Origin: Mytilus trossulus
Lineage: Eukaryota; Mollusca; Bivalvia; Mytilida; Mytilidae
Direction: 5' to 3'
DNA length: 64,000 nucleotides
NCBI RefSeq assembly: GCF_036588685.1
Contig: NC_086377.1
Span: 74,964,283 to 75,028,282 of the forward strand
Of this stretch, positions 11,901 through 23,068 are shown in pieces; positions within the stretch are counted from its first letter, which is position 1, and each line of letters starts with the position of its first letter. Both the position numbers and the translations under genes were made by a program. The notes beneath the pieces were generated by a model, which saw only the letters and a program-made list of their open reading frames with translations, had not been told where the DNA came from and did no database searches.

Positions 11901-14100
11901 CACACATTTTTTGAACTAGATACCCCAATGATGATTGTGGCCAAGTTTGGTTTGATTTGGCCCAGTAGTTTCAGAGAAGAAGATTTTTGTAAAAGTTAAC
12001 AACGACGACGGACGCCGGACGCCGGACGACGACGGACGCCGGACGCAAAGTGATGGGAAAAGCTCACTTGGCCCTTCGGGCCAGGTGAGCTAAAAACAGC
12101 AAGATTTCCTTTAAATTACCAATTCAGGGGCAGCAACCCAACAAAGGGTTGTCTAATTCGTATGGAAATTTCAGGGCAGATAGATCTTGATCTGATAAAC
12201 AATTATACCCCATGTCAAATTAGCTCTAAATGCTTTGATTTTTGAGTTATAAGCCAAAAACAGTATTTTACCCCTGTGTTCTATTTTTGGCCATGGCGGC
12301 CATTTAGTTTGGTGGACCGGGTCACCGGACACATTTTTTGAACTAGATACCCCAATAACAATTGTGGCCAAGTTTGATTGAATTTGGCCCAGTAGTTTCA
12401 GAGGAGAAGATTTTTGTAAAAGATTACTTTAATTTAAGAAAATGGTTAAAAATTGACTATAAAGGACAATAACTCCTTAACGGGTCAACTGACCATTTCG
12501 GTCATGATGACTTATTTGTATATCTAACTTTGCTGAACATTATTGCTGTTTACAGTTTATCTCTATCTATAATAATATTCAAGATAATAACCAAAAACTG
12601 CAAAATTTCCACAAAATTACCAATTCAGGGGCAGCAACCCAACAACAGGTTGACCTATTCATCTGAAAATTTCAGAGCAGATAGATCTTGACCTGATAAA
12701 CATTTTTACCCCATGTCAGATTTCCTCTAAATCCTTTGGTTTTTGAGTTATAAGCCAAAAACTGCATTTTACCCCTATGTTCTATATTTAGCCGTGGCGG
12801 CCATCTTGGTTGGTTGACCGGGTCATGCCACACATTTTTTAAACTAGATACCCCAATGATGATTGTGTGCAAGTTTGGAATAATTTGGCCCAGTAGTTTC
12901 AGAGGAGAAGATTTTTGTAAAAGTTAACGACGACAGACGACGGACGCCGGACGACAGACGACGACGGACGCCGGACGCAAAGTGATGGGAAAAGCTCACT
13001 TGGCCCTTCGGGCCAGGTGAGCTAAAAATGGTTAAAGATTGACTATAAAGGGCAATAACTCCTAAAGGGGTCAACTGACCATTTTGGTCATGTTGACTTA
13101 TTTGTAGATCTTACTTTGCTGAACATTATTGCTGTTTACAATTTATCTCTATCTATAATAATATTCAAGATAATAACCAAAAACAGCAAAATTTCCTCAA
13201 AATTACCAATTCAGGGGCAGCAACCCAACAACCGATTCATCTGAAAATTTCAGGGCAGATAGTTCTTGACCTGATAAACATTTTTACCCTCATGTCAGAT
13301 TTCCTCAAAATGCTTTGGTTTTTGAGTTATAAGCCAAAAACTGCATTTTACCCCTATGTTCTATTTTTAGCGGTGGCGGCCATCTTGGTTGGTTGACCAG
13401 GTCACGCCACACATTTTTTTAAACTAGATACCCCAAAGATGATTGTGGCCAAGTTTGGATTAATTTGGCCAAGTAGTTTCAGAGGAGAAGATTTTTGTAA
13501 AAGATTACTTTAATTAACGAAAAATGGTTAAAAATTGACTATAAAGGGCAATAACTCCTAAACGGGTCAACTGACCATTTTGGTCATGTTGACTTATTTG
13601 TATATCTAACTTTGCTGAACATTATTGCTGTTTACAGTTTATCTCTAACTATAATAATATTCAAGATAATAACCAAAAACAGCAAAATTTCTTCAAAATT
13701 ACCAATTCAGGGGCAGCAACCCAACAACCGATTGACCGATTTATCTGAAAATTTCAGGGCAGATAGATCTTGACCTGATAAACATGTTTACCCCATGTCA
13801 GATTTGCTCTAAATGCTTTGGTTTTTGAGTTATAAGCCAAAAACTGCATTTTACCCCTATGTTCTGTTTTTAGCCGTGGCAGCCATCTTGGTTGGTTGAC
13901 CGGGTCACGCCACACATTTTTTAAACTAGATACCCCAATGATGATTGTGGCCAAGTTTGGTTTGATTTGGCCCAGTAGTTTCAGAGAAGAAGATTTTTGT
14001 AAAAGTTAACGACGACGGACGACGACGACGACGGACGACGACGGACGACGGACACCAAGTGATGAGAAAAGCTCACTTGGCCCTTCGGGCCAGGTGAGCT
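8915..14100 (+). mobile_element. Dispersed CTAGAGGCTC...GGTGAGCT element, expanded and nested
   Basis: Left end CTAGAGGCTCCAAAGAGCCT, a small hairpin, followed by GTGTCGCTCACCTTGG. The right end is a longer hairpin, AGCTCACTTGGCCC-TTC-GGGCCAGGTGAGCT, followed by AAAA. Just inside the right end is a GACGACGGACGCC-rich tract. The interior is about eight copies of a roughly 500 bp module (landmarks ATTGACTATAAAGGGCAATA, GGGGCAGCAACCCAACAAC, GAGTTATAAGCCAAAAACTG, GGCCCAGTAGTTTCAGAGGA). Right-end hairpins occur at 12091, 13023 and 14100 but left ends only at 8915 and 9789. Conserved minus-strand 66-codon frames recur because the module recurs. No transposition gene was seen. Confidence 0.85.
9789..12091 (+). 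mobile_element. Copy of the same element nested inside the larger copy
   Basis: The outer copy reads AAGATAATAACCAAA up to 9788, and resumes AAAAACAGCAAGATTTCC after 12091. Elsewhere these join as GATAATAACCAAAAACAGC. A full element with CTAGAGGCTC and GGTGAGCT ends therefore sits in an A-run, with a possible 3 bp AAA duplication. The target is its own family. Confidence 0.85.
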
Positions 14101-14234
14101 AAAAACCGAGGTGTGCATCAGCTGGTCCCTAAACAATAATGTATGCTAGTTTAGTGAAAATGAATGTCACACTAACCATGTATACATTCACCTTCTATAA
14201 AAACCCTGATATAAGAGTTTCAATTTAAATATAT
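14101..14234. other. Short spacer before the 40 bp array
   Basis: Unique sequence between the element end at 14100 and the first clear 40 bp unit. No gene seen. Confidence 0.4.
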
Positions 14235-15951
14235 AACAACTACACATTGTCTCAAAACATAATTGTGTTGGTAATCAACTCACACATTGTCTCAAAACAT
14301 AATTGTGTTGGTAATCAACTCACAGATTGTCTCAAAACATAATTGTGTTGGTAATCAACTACACATTGTCTCAAAACATAATTGTGTTGGTAATCAACTC
14401 ACACATTGTCTCAAAACATAATTGTGTTGGTAATCAACTCACACATTGTCTCAAAACATAATTGTGTTGGTAATCAACTCACACATTGTCTCAAAACATA
14501 ATTGTGTTGGTAATCAACTCACACATTGTCTCAAAACATAATTATGTTGGTAATCAACTCACACATTGTCTCAAAACATAATTGTGTTGGTAATCAACTC
14601 ACACATTGTCTCAAAACATAATTATGTTGGTAATCAACTCACACATTGTCTCAAAACATAATTGTGTTGGTAATCAACTACACATTGTCTCAAAACATAA
14701 TTGTGTTGGTAATCAACTACACATTGTCTCAAAACATAATTGTGTTGGTAATCAACTCACACATTGTCTCAAAACATAATTGTGTTGGTAATCAACTCAC
14801 ACATTGTCTCAAAACATAATTGTGTTGGTAATCAACTACACATTGTCTCAAAACATAATTGTGTTGGTAATCAACTACACATTGTCTCAAAACATAATTG
14901 TGTTGGTAATCAACTCACAGATTGTCTCAAAACATAATTGTGTTGGTAATCAACTCACACATTGTCTCAAAACATAATTGTGTTGGTAATCAACTCACAC
15001 ATTGTCTCAAAACATAATTGTGTTAGTAATCAACTCACACATTGTCTCAAAACATAATTGTGTTGGTAATCAACTCACAGATTGTCTCAAAACATAATTG
15101 TGTTGGTAATCAACTCACAGATTGTCTCAAAACATAATTGTGTTGGTAATCAACTCACAGATTGTCTCAAAACATAATTGTGTTGGTAATCAACTCACAC
15201 ATTGTCTCAAAACATAATTGTGTTGGTAATCAACTCACACATTGTCTCAAAACATAATTGTGTTGGTAATCAACTCACAGATTGTCTCAAAACATAATTG
15301 TGTTGGTAATCAACTCACAGATTGTCTCAAAACATAATTGTGTTGGTAATCAACTACACATTGTCTCAAAACATAATTGTGTTGGTAATCAACTCACACA
15401 TTGTCTCAAAACATAATTGTGTTGGTAATCAACTCACAGATTGTCTCAAAACATAATTGTGTTGGTAATCAACTATACATTGTCTCAAAACATAATTGTG
15501 TTAGTAATCAACTCACACATTGTCTCAAAACATAATTGTGTTGGTAATCAACTACACATTGTCTCAAAACATAATTGTGTTGGTAATCAACTACACATTG
15601 CCTCAAAACATAATTGTGTTGGTAATCAACTCACACATTGTCTCAAAACATAATTGTGTTGGTAATCAACTATACATTGTCTCAAAACATAATTGTGTTG
15701 GTAATCAACTCACACATTGTCTCAAAACATAATTGTGTTGGTAATCAACTCACACATTGTCTCAAAACATAATTGTGTTGGTAATCAACTCACACATTGT
15801 CTCAAAACATAATTGTGTTGGTAATCAACTCACACATTGTCTCAAAACATAATTGTGTAGGTAATCAACTATACATTGTCTCAAAACATAATTGTGTTGG
15901 TAATCAACTATACATTGTCTCAAAACATAATTGTGTTGGTAATCAACTCAT
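14235..15951. repeat. 39/40 bp minisatellite array (about 43 units)
   Basis: Units CACACATTGTCTCAAAACAT then AATTGTGTTGGTAATCAACT are contiguous and nearly identical. Variants are TACACATT (39 bp), CACAGATT and a few single-base changes (AATTATGTTGG, TTAGTAAT). Very low divergence suggests recent expansion or strong homogenisation. There are no variable spacers between units. The two 70-codon forward frames at its end are by-products. Confidence 0.97.
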
Positions 15952-16372
15952 AACGTGATAGAACTACTTGTATTCTCAAAGTTATTTTATCTTGGTTCAA
16001 ATATATTTTATATTTTGAAACCATGTTGTTCTGTAGTTATACCAATACCTTTATACTTAATAAATATCAGTTTCAGTTTAAATTGGAAAACAAAACTAAA
16101 TAGGGAATGTGTCTATGGGACACAGATGATGCCCCAGCTTGCATAATGCAGTAAAAGTGACACTACCCAAATTTGTAATTGATCTGCCTTTTTTGGTAAT
16201 AAGCATTATATTTAAGTTTCATAAAATTTCATTGAAGTAAACATAAGTCGGAGAACCGAAACGAAAAATTCCGCATTTCTTTCCTTTGTAAAAGTCATAA
16301 CTCTAAAACGGTTAAAGGGAAGGCACCAAAATTCGAACGTGATCTTTGTTTTGTGGTAGAATTTTTAAAGTT
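15952..16372. other. Intron sequence with a possible dispersed repeat, host of the MITE
   Basis: Includes CATAACTCTAAAACGGTTAA and a run ending TTTGGTTGAGGCA that is interrupted by the MITE and continues after 16998. No exon recognised. Confidence 0.4.
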
Positions 16373-16383
16373 TGGTTGAGGCA

Positions 16384-16987
16384 GGGACTTTTTTTTAATA
16401 ACGGGACTGGTCACTTATAACGATATCTAAATTATCAGACTGATCTCCCCCGTAGCTGATGTCAAGTGACTTTAAGGCAAATCATTTCACATTTACGAAG
16501 TGTTCTTCATAACTACAAATAAACTATATGCTCAATTTTATCAAAAAATCGTTTTTATGAAATTTTATACATTTTGTCATTGCAAAATGCTGTTTTTCAA
16601 AACATTTCTCGAATCGCTTTTTAAATATTGATCTTTGAACTTTGAGGAATTTGTTCGTTGAATTTTCAGTGGCCGCCATCTTGTGTGATATGTAAACCAT
16701 TTTAAACAACTGGGGTGTTCTTAAAAACGATACGTCTCAGTTAAATAATTCATCATTCTTTCAAAATCTTATATTTTTTGTCATCTTAAACGGCTATTAA
16801 TCAGATTTTATATATACAACTAATAATAATTATACAATTACAATGTACTGTGAAGTACTCAAATAACTACTAGCATTGTATATCAGAGATACAAAAATAA
16901 GTTTATTGTTGGGTGGTAGCTTTAAACAGGAGGCTGAGTAATCAAATAAAAACAATAGAGACGAGTCCCGTTAGTATAGAAAGTCCC
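16384..16987. mobile_element. 604 bp MITE with TSD
   Basis: Inverted termini GGGACTTTTTTTTAATAACG (left) and GGGACTTTCTATACTAACGG (right, reverse complement), both continuing to CGGGACT. The flanks repeat TGGTTGAGGCA at 16373-16383 and 16988-16998; because CA and TG could belong to the element, the true duplication is 8-11 bp. A CAGGGA start and 8 bp class duplication would suit hAT-like elements, but the superfamily is not settled. It carries no transposase; the 61-codon minus frame inside is unremarkable. Confidence 0.88.
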
Positions 16988-16998
16988 TGGTTGAGGCA

Positions 16999-17403
16999 AA
17001 CTTAAGTAAGGAAATGGAAACAAAAAAATTAGCTATTTACCCATTTTTAAAGGGACATAACTCTAGTATACTAAAAGTGACGCCACACAATTGAAATTTG
17101 TTCTAAGTATCTGAGTAAACTGCTCGGTTGCCTGCTGCCGTACATCACCAATTAAAAAACCAATATTTTCATTCAGAAATCTGTTAAACACTTGTATGCA
17201 TTTCACAATTATTAACACTGTGGATAAAAAAAGATTATTTTTTTTACTAATCATATTACATAAAAGGTCTCACCAAAACAAATATTAGTATAGGATATTA
17301 TTAAACAGTCTGTCACGCTCTAATAAAAGGTAAACAATTTTTGGATATTTGATCATTTCTACCTGCAGTATATATTCACTACATAATGAAAATACATACA
17401 CAC
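16999..17403. other. Intron sequence, nothing recognised
   Basis: AT-rich sequence between the MITE and exon 10. It includes the donor of exon 10 at its right edge. Confidence 0.4.
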
Positions 17404-17857
17404 CTGTGATAAAAGATCTCATAACTTCCACCATAAGAAGGGGGTTGATCATTACATTATCTCTCAGTTGGGGCGTATCGAAATAAACAATCTTCCCCAG
17501 AGAATGATGAAAATGTAGGAAATCAGTCAACTGCTCAGGGGACAGGACAGACACCTCGCTGATAGCATTTAATTCTTTAACTTCAGCCAATGACATTATT
17601 TGTTTTCCTTCTGCCACTAGTTAAGCGATCTCTAGCTCTAGTGGAACACAAGCATTGGGCATTCTTTCACCCCAGCATGGGTGGTCGAATGTAAGTTCTG
17701 TTATTGTTTTCTTCAGAACTTCTATTTCTGGGTCGGCTTCATCTTTGGCATTGACAAATATTAGAGGTCTAAGGACTAGATGATGTTTTCCCTCGTGGTC
17801 TTTAAACAACTCCTCAATTCCTCTGTAAAGCTCTTCACGTCTGGTCTCAATATTCTC
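17404..17857 (-). pseudogene. Roco gene, exon 10: end of ROC and start of COR, with in-frame stop
   Basis: A 454-base exon, phase 0 in and phase 1 out, with a TTTAACAG acceptor and a GTGTGT donor. It encodes residues 454-605: end of ROC (ENIETRREELYRGIEELF), a strand LVLRPLIFVNAKDE, then the start of COR, with CWGERMPNACVPLELEIA, AEGKQIMSLAEVKELN, LTDFLHFHHSLGKIVYF and LLMVEVMRSFIT. COR mediates dimerisation and GTPase control. Between LELEIA and LVAEGKQ there is an in-frame TAA (17621-17623, codon 532). The frame is otherwise continuous and conserved-looking on both sides, and no plausible micro-intron removes the stop. A single base change could turn a Gln, Glu or Lys codon into TAA. If real, translation ends after ROC, before most of COR. 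Confidence 0.85.
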
Positions 17858-18489
17858 CTGTTAAACATAAAAAGTTGACAGAATAATACACTGTAAAGAT
17901 ACTGTATCGCACACCTGGTGATTTATATGCATCTTCAATGGTGGAATATTCCAACGCGTACTACAATTAGATTTATCTCAAATTTTCAAATGATATACAT
18001 CTTCTCTTACAGGTCAATTTTACACTTTTTACCTAGATCTTATACTTTCAAAGATAACAGACTGAAACTGTTATCAGTTGTTAAATCTTACATTCCATGG
18101 GGAATACAATGAAAAGGGTCTTTTGAAAGAAAAACTTGCTATTGATATTTTTGTTTGGTAATTCACTTTACCTACCTAGTAAAGAAACATAAGTTAACAA
18201 AATAAGTCACATTTAATAAGTTGGCAATCAATCTAAAACAGGTCGAGAGTGTATTTGCATGAACATATGAATATTGTTTAAGTTCAATTTTTTGTTGATA
18301 AAAATTGAACTTAGCATGAATCGTCCACATGCATTCCCTGTCCCGATTTTTGATTTCACCAACTCATCAACATTTGTATTACATTTTGAAACTTCAAATA
18401 TTTTGGCCTCTAACATCACTGAAGATACATTTATTGTTAAAACCTTCATCTGGTGCAGTACCACTAAATGCTAAACTTTCTTAAAACTG
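17858..18489. other. Intron between exons 9 and 10, nothing recognised
   Basis: AT-rich with overlapping 64-78 codon frames on both strands at 18228-18474. No domain or splice support for any of them. Confidence 0.4.
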
Positions 18490-19328
18490 ACTCAAATACA
18501 ACGTTAACATTTAAACTGAGCAATTGTTATAGTCAATAGACAATGTCCGAGAGTGACACGACAATGAAAATACAAACTTTAACATTTAAACTGAGCAATT
18601 GTTATATTCAATAAACCATGCCCGAGAGTGACACGGCAAAGAAAATACAAACTTTAACATTTAAACTGAGCAATTGTTTAAAGTCAATAGACAATGCCCG
18701 AGAGTGACACGGCAAAGAAAATACTAACTTTAACATTTAAACTGAGGAATTGTTATAGTCAATAGACCATGACCGAGAGTAACACGGCAAAGAAAATACA
18801 AACGTTAACATTTAAACTGAGCAATTGTTTAAAGTCAATAGACAATGCCCGAGAGTGACACGGCAGAGAAAATACAAACTTTAACATTTAAACTGAGCAA
18901 TTGTTTAAAGTCAATAGACAATGCCCGAGAGTGACACGGCAAAGAAAATACAAACTTTTACATTTAAACTGAGCAATTGTTATAGTCAATAGACCATGAC
19001 CGAGAGTGACACGGCTAAGAAAATACAAACTTTAACATTTAAACTGAGCAATTGTTTAAAGTCAATAGACAATGCCCGAGAGTGACACGGCAAAGAAAAT
19101 ACAAACTTTTACATTTAAACTGAGCAATTGTTATAGTCAATAGACCATGACCGAGAGTGAAACGGCAAAGAAAATACAAACGTTAACATTTAAACTGAGC
19201 AATTGTTATAGTCAATAGACCATGACCGAGAGTAACACGGCAAAGAAAATACAAACTTTTAAATTTAAACTGAGCAACTGTTTAAACTCAATAGACCATG
19301 ACCGAGAGTAACACGGCAAAGAATCTCC
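18490..19328. repeat. 75/76 bp tandem array (about 11 units)
   Basis: Units contain ACATTTAAACTGAGCAATTG, then TATAGTCAATAGACCATGAC or TTTAAAGTCAATAGACAATG, and CGAGAGTGACACGGCAAAG. Spacing of GAGAGTG is 75-76 bp. Two subtypes (GACCATGACC and GACAATGCCC) are interleaved, so duplication may have copied unit pairs. Confidence 0.94.
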
Positions 19329-19632
19329 ATGACAATGAGATGTATCAAATTGAATATTACTACAAATGCAAACCAAATATCATATTCTTATCTATAAGTG
19401 GTTCTTCATATATTCTACTCTAGTTATAGGCCCTTTAATCTGATCTTAAGTCTATTACCCACCAATCAATTAGGATCTTGTTCTTTCAAAAGTGTAGCTT
19501 TACACGAAGTTTGGTCAAATTAAGTCATATCGGCATATTATCATTATGTAAGCAGTTTTTACACATTATTCAAGTGTTTCAAATGGCAATGACTACTAGT
19601 AACTACTATATTTCTAACATAAGATCACTTAC

Positions 19633-19739
19633 CGTTAGTACTTTGTCCTTGTGAGTGGCAACAAACAAGATCTTTGGAATGCCTGCATATACAACCTTAC
19701 AATAGGTCAGGATGGAATTGACCCAATATTGCAAGAATA
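19633..19739 (-). CDS. Roco gene, exon 9: ROC G4 motif
   Basis: A 107-base exon, phase 1 in and phase 0 out, with a TTTTGTAG acceptor and a GTAAGT donor, encoding residues 418-453. It begins FLQYWVNSILTYCKVVYAG and continues IPKILFVATHKDK. THKD (446-449) is the G4 guanine-specificity motif (N/T-K-x-D class), sitting after a beta strand as expected. The exon has no long open frame of its own and was found from splice sites and the expected ROC order. The join TPTPA-VFLQYW to exon 8 and VLT-ENIETRREEL to exon 10 are both in phase. Confidence 0.88.
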
Positions 19740-20339
19740 CTACAAAATAAAATCAAAATCTGTCATAAAAAAGTATAAACTAGAGGCTCTAAAGACAGGG
19801 TCTCTCATCTTTGTCTATGTGAATATTAAACTAAGGAAGCAGATGGAATACAAATTCATGACTAAATTTAACAAGTTATTCCATTCCCCTGCTTACTTCT
19901 TAAGGCATAAAATATAAGGAAATAAATCTGGATGGTGTATGAAGAATAAATTCATCAAAACTATAATTTTTAGTCTTTGGGTAGATATTTTGAGAAATCA
20001 GTATGTAAACATTCTAACATTAAATATGTTTTCTGGTTTACTCATTATAAGATAATCTGACTTTCTTTAGGAACACATTTTTTTCACATTGCTTAATGAC
20101 TAGGCCATAAATTGTGAATTTGACGATACATTGCTTAACTTACTTTTACAACAAATAAACATATATGACAAAAATAAGGATTACATTTGTTTTGCTGCTA
20201 TTTAATACAAAGTTTTAACAAAAATAGGTTTAGGGAATAACAACAAAAGTGCACACACTGAAATTTCTCACCTTCTTTACTAACCATTTATATTATGTTG
20301 ATAGTCCTAAATATAAAGTTTAACTACAACTATCACATA
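19740..20339. repeat. Truncated copy of the CTAGAGGCTC element and unassigned intron
   Basis: ACTAGAGGCTCTAAAGACAG at 19779, then TCTATGTGAATATTAAAC and GGAAGCAGATGGAATAC, match the left 120 bases of the element at 8915; the rest is absent. No gene in the remaining sequence. Confidence 0.6.
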
Positions 20340-21360
20340 AACTTAACATGATCCAAGAAAATGAGGTCAAGGTCAGATAAAGTAAACAGAAATACATGTA
20401 GACCTAACAATCATTCAATACACTAAATGTAGTTGACCTATTGCCTATAGTTTCTAAGAAACAGACTTAAATAAACTCATTATAGATACTAGGATTAAGT
20501 TTTGCATTTACACCAGACCGCGTTCCGTCTACAGAAGACTCATCAGTGACGCTAGAATTCAAAAATGTTAAAAAGTCTAAATAAAGTACGAAGTTGATGA
20601 GCATTTAGGACTAAAATTGCTAAACGTTTTGTCAAATACAGCTAAGGTGATTTATTCCTGGGTAGAAAAGACTGAGTATTTCAAAAATTCAAAAGTTTTG
20701 TAAACAGTTAATTTATAGATATGACCAAGAAAACTAAACATTGACCAATGAACCATAAAAAGGAGGTCAAGTTCAGATGAACCATTCCAGGCAGACATGA
20801 ACACCGTACACTCAATCTATGCATCACATATACATGTAGTTGAACTATTGCTTAAAGTATCTAAGAAACAAACTTAACCATGAAAACTAAACATTGATCA
20901 ATGATCCATGAAAATGAGGTCAAGGTCAGATGATACCTGGAGACTGACATGTACACCATAAAATATTTCCATACACCAAATATAGTTGACCTATAACATA
21001 TAGTATAAGAAACAAATACTATAAAACTCAATCAAATGAAAATGAGGTTAAGGTCAGATCACACCTGTCTGTTGGACATGTACACCCTACAATCATTTCA
21101 GATGCAAAATATAGTAGACCAATGGCATACTGTATAAAAAACATACCAAAACACAAAAAAATAACTATAACTACTGAACCATGAATATGAGGTCAAGGTC
21201 GGATCACACCTGCCAGTAGGACATGTACACCTTACTATTCTTCCATACACCAATTATACTAGACCGTCAAAACTTAACCTTGTTCACCTATCCATGAAAT
21301 GAGGTCGAGGTCAAGTGAAAACTGTCTGACTGACATGAGGACCTTGCAAGGTACACACAT
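20340..21360. repeat. Degenerate tandem repeat with GAGGTCAAGGTCAGAT core
   Basis: Five to six diverged units with landmarks ATGAAAATGAGGTCAAGGTC, GACATGTACACC and CACCAAATATAGTTGACCTA, at roughly 110-190 bp spacing. The last unit ends ATGAGGACCTTGCAAGGTAC, and the same end occurs at 39.12 kb. An old, dispersed family. Confidence 0.75.
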
Positions 21361-21364
21361 ACAT

Positions 21365-22510
21365 ACAACCGCAGAGGTAGAACCCTGAACAGTTTGTGCA
21401 TGTTTGGACACAATATTCAAGCTTGATACTGTCTGAATTTGATTGTTATAAAATTTTTGACATAATATAAGTTCCTGACACTAAATAAATGTGGTGAATT
21501 ATCTAACAAAATTTAAATGGGTTAAAAAATTTGTAATACATTTCAATTGAAGATCTCTTGCTATTGCACAATACTATGCAAAAGAAGATTTCTTGCTATT
21601 GCCCAATACTGTGCAATTGAATATTTCTTGCAATTGCGTAATATTGTGCAATTCAATATTTCTTGCTATTGCTCAATACTGTGAAATTGAATATTTCTTG
21701 CTATTGCGCAAAACTGTGAAATTGAAGATTTCTTGCTATTGCACAATATTGTGTTATTGGATATTTCTTGCTATTGTGCAATACTGTGCAATTGAAGATT
21801 TTTTGCTATTGCCCAATACTGTGCAATTGAATATTTCTTGCAATTGCGCAATATTGTGCAATTCAATATTTCTTGCTTTTTGTGCAATACTGTGCAATTG
21901 AAGATTTCTTGCTGTTGCGCAATACTGTGCAATTGAAGATTTCTTGCTTTTTGTGCAATACTGTGCAATTGAGCGAGAGATCCATACACAGGAACACAAG
22001 TTATTGTCTGGAAACTAGAAAAATGCTTATTTTCGGCCCCTTTTTGGCCCTTAATTCCTAAGTGTTTCCAGCAATTACCCCCAAACTCAATTCCAGCTTT
22101 CCCTTTGTGGAACCTTGTTGTACAATTAGTACAACTAGAACAATGCTTGTTTTTTGCTTCTTTTTTGGCCCCTTATTCCTAAAATTTTGAGGCAATTACC
22201 TTCTGAATCAATCCCAGCCTTCCCTTTGTGATATGAAATATTGTGGTACAAGGTCAGAGAGATCCATTCACTAACACACAAGTTAATGTCTGGAAGTTAC
22301 AAAAATGCTTATTTTTGGCCCTTTTTTGGCCCCTTATTCCTTAACTGCTGGTACCATAACTCCCAAAATCCATCCCAACCTTCCTTTTGTGATATTGAAC
22401 TGTATGGTAACATTTCATAGAGATCTATTTACTTAAACTAAAGTTGATGTACGAAAACCAAAGTGTCTTAGGATGATGACATTGAAGCAAACGTCATACC
22501 AATATACGAC
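21365..22510 (+). mobile_element. Dispersed 2 kb element, copy C (shortened)
   Basis: Starts CAACCGCAGAGGTAGAACCC and CTGAACAGTT, as in copies A and B, and contains the GGCCCCTTTTTGGCCC blocks. It ends with CGTCATACCAATATACGACC. Compared with copy A it lacks the TTTTGGACC middle part and has an expanded palindromic minisatellite. Confidence 0.75.
21545..21972. repeat. Palindromic minisatellite inside copy C (about 12 units)
   Basis: Units of about 31-36 bp, such as TTTCTTGCTATTGCACAATA then CTGTGCAATTGAAGA. Each contains an imperfect palindrome TTGCACAATACTGTGCAA able to form a hairpin. Copies A and B have only two to four units. Frames on both strands stay open here by period alone. Confidence 0.92.
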
Positions 22511-23068
22511 CGAAAAAAATTGTTGTGGTGGTACAAAAATATATGATGTTGTCTGTCAATAAGTGCAACACTCTGTTCATGCTTATGATAAAATCATCAG
22601 CTCCTTTTTTGTGAAAATTCACTCATTCAAAATCTAAAGAAATTTTCAGGAAAGCGCTTTATCACAATATATAATGATGTCATTCTATTGTTCTGCCGAC
22701 TGATTTGAAAATGTTCAGTTGTTTGCTCATGCTCTAACTTCCTAAAAGAGTTGGCCACTCAATTTGATTCAAATTTAACTGATCATTTTTGTGTGTACAA
22801 AACACTTTCTGACATACAAAAAATAAAACCTGGTATCTTTGATAAATATAATTGTATAACCTCATATCAATGTTTCAAAATGAAAGACATATTGAGGTTA
22901 ATATGGTAGTTTGTGACAAGCTCAAAGTCGCAATGTAAACAAGTTACGTAAACATTTTGGTTTGCTTAAATATTTAGAAAAGACAATTTTTTATTTTTTT
23001 GAATTATCACCTTGCTGTTATAGAAATGATTGTTTGCATTATCGGAGTGTAAATAACATGCATATTAC
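22511..23068. other. Intron between exons 8 and 9, unassigned part
   Basis: No exon or strong repeat recognised. The donor of exon 8 is at its right edge. Confidence 0.4.

Noticed and set aside
11744-13954. Recurring 66-codon minus-strand frame (KMQFLAYNSKTKAFRANLTW) in several modules
   Set aside because: It recurs because the repeat module recurs; the same frame is broken in several other copies, and changes are not biased towards silent positions as far as I could judge by eye.
14235-15951. CRISPR array
   Set aside because: Units are directly contiguous with no unique spacers, and the context is an animal gene intron.
17587-17680. A micro-intron or frameshift to bypass the TAA in exon 10
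   Set aside because: The only GT...AG pair around the stop would be about 30 bases, too short, and the frame is the same on both sides, so no frameshift is involved.
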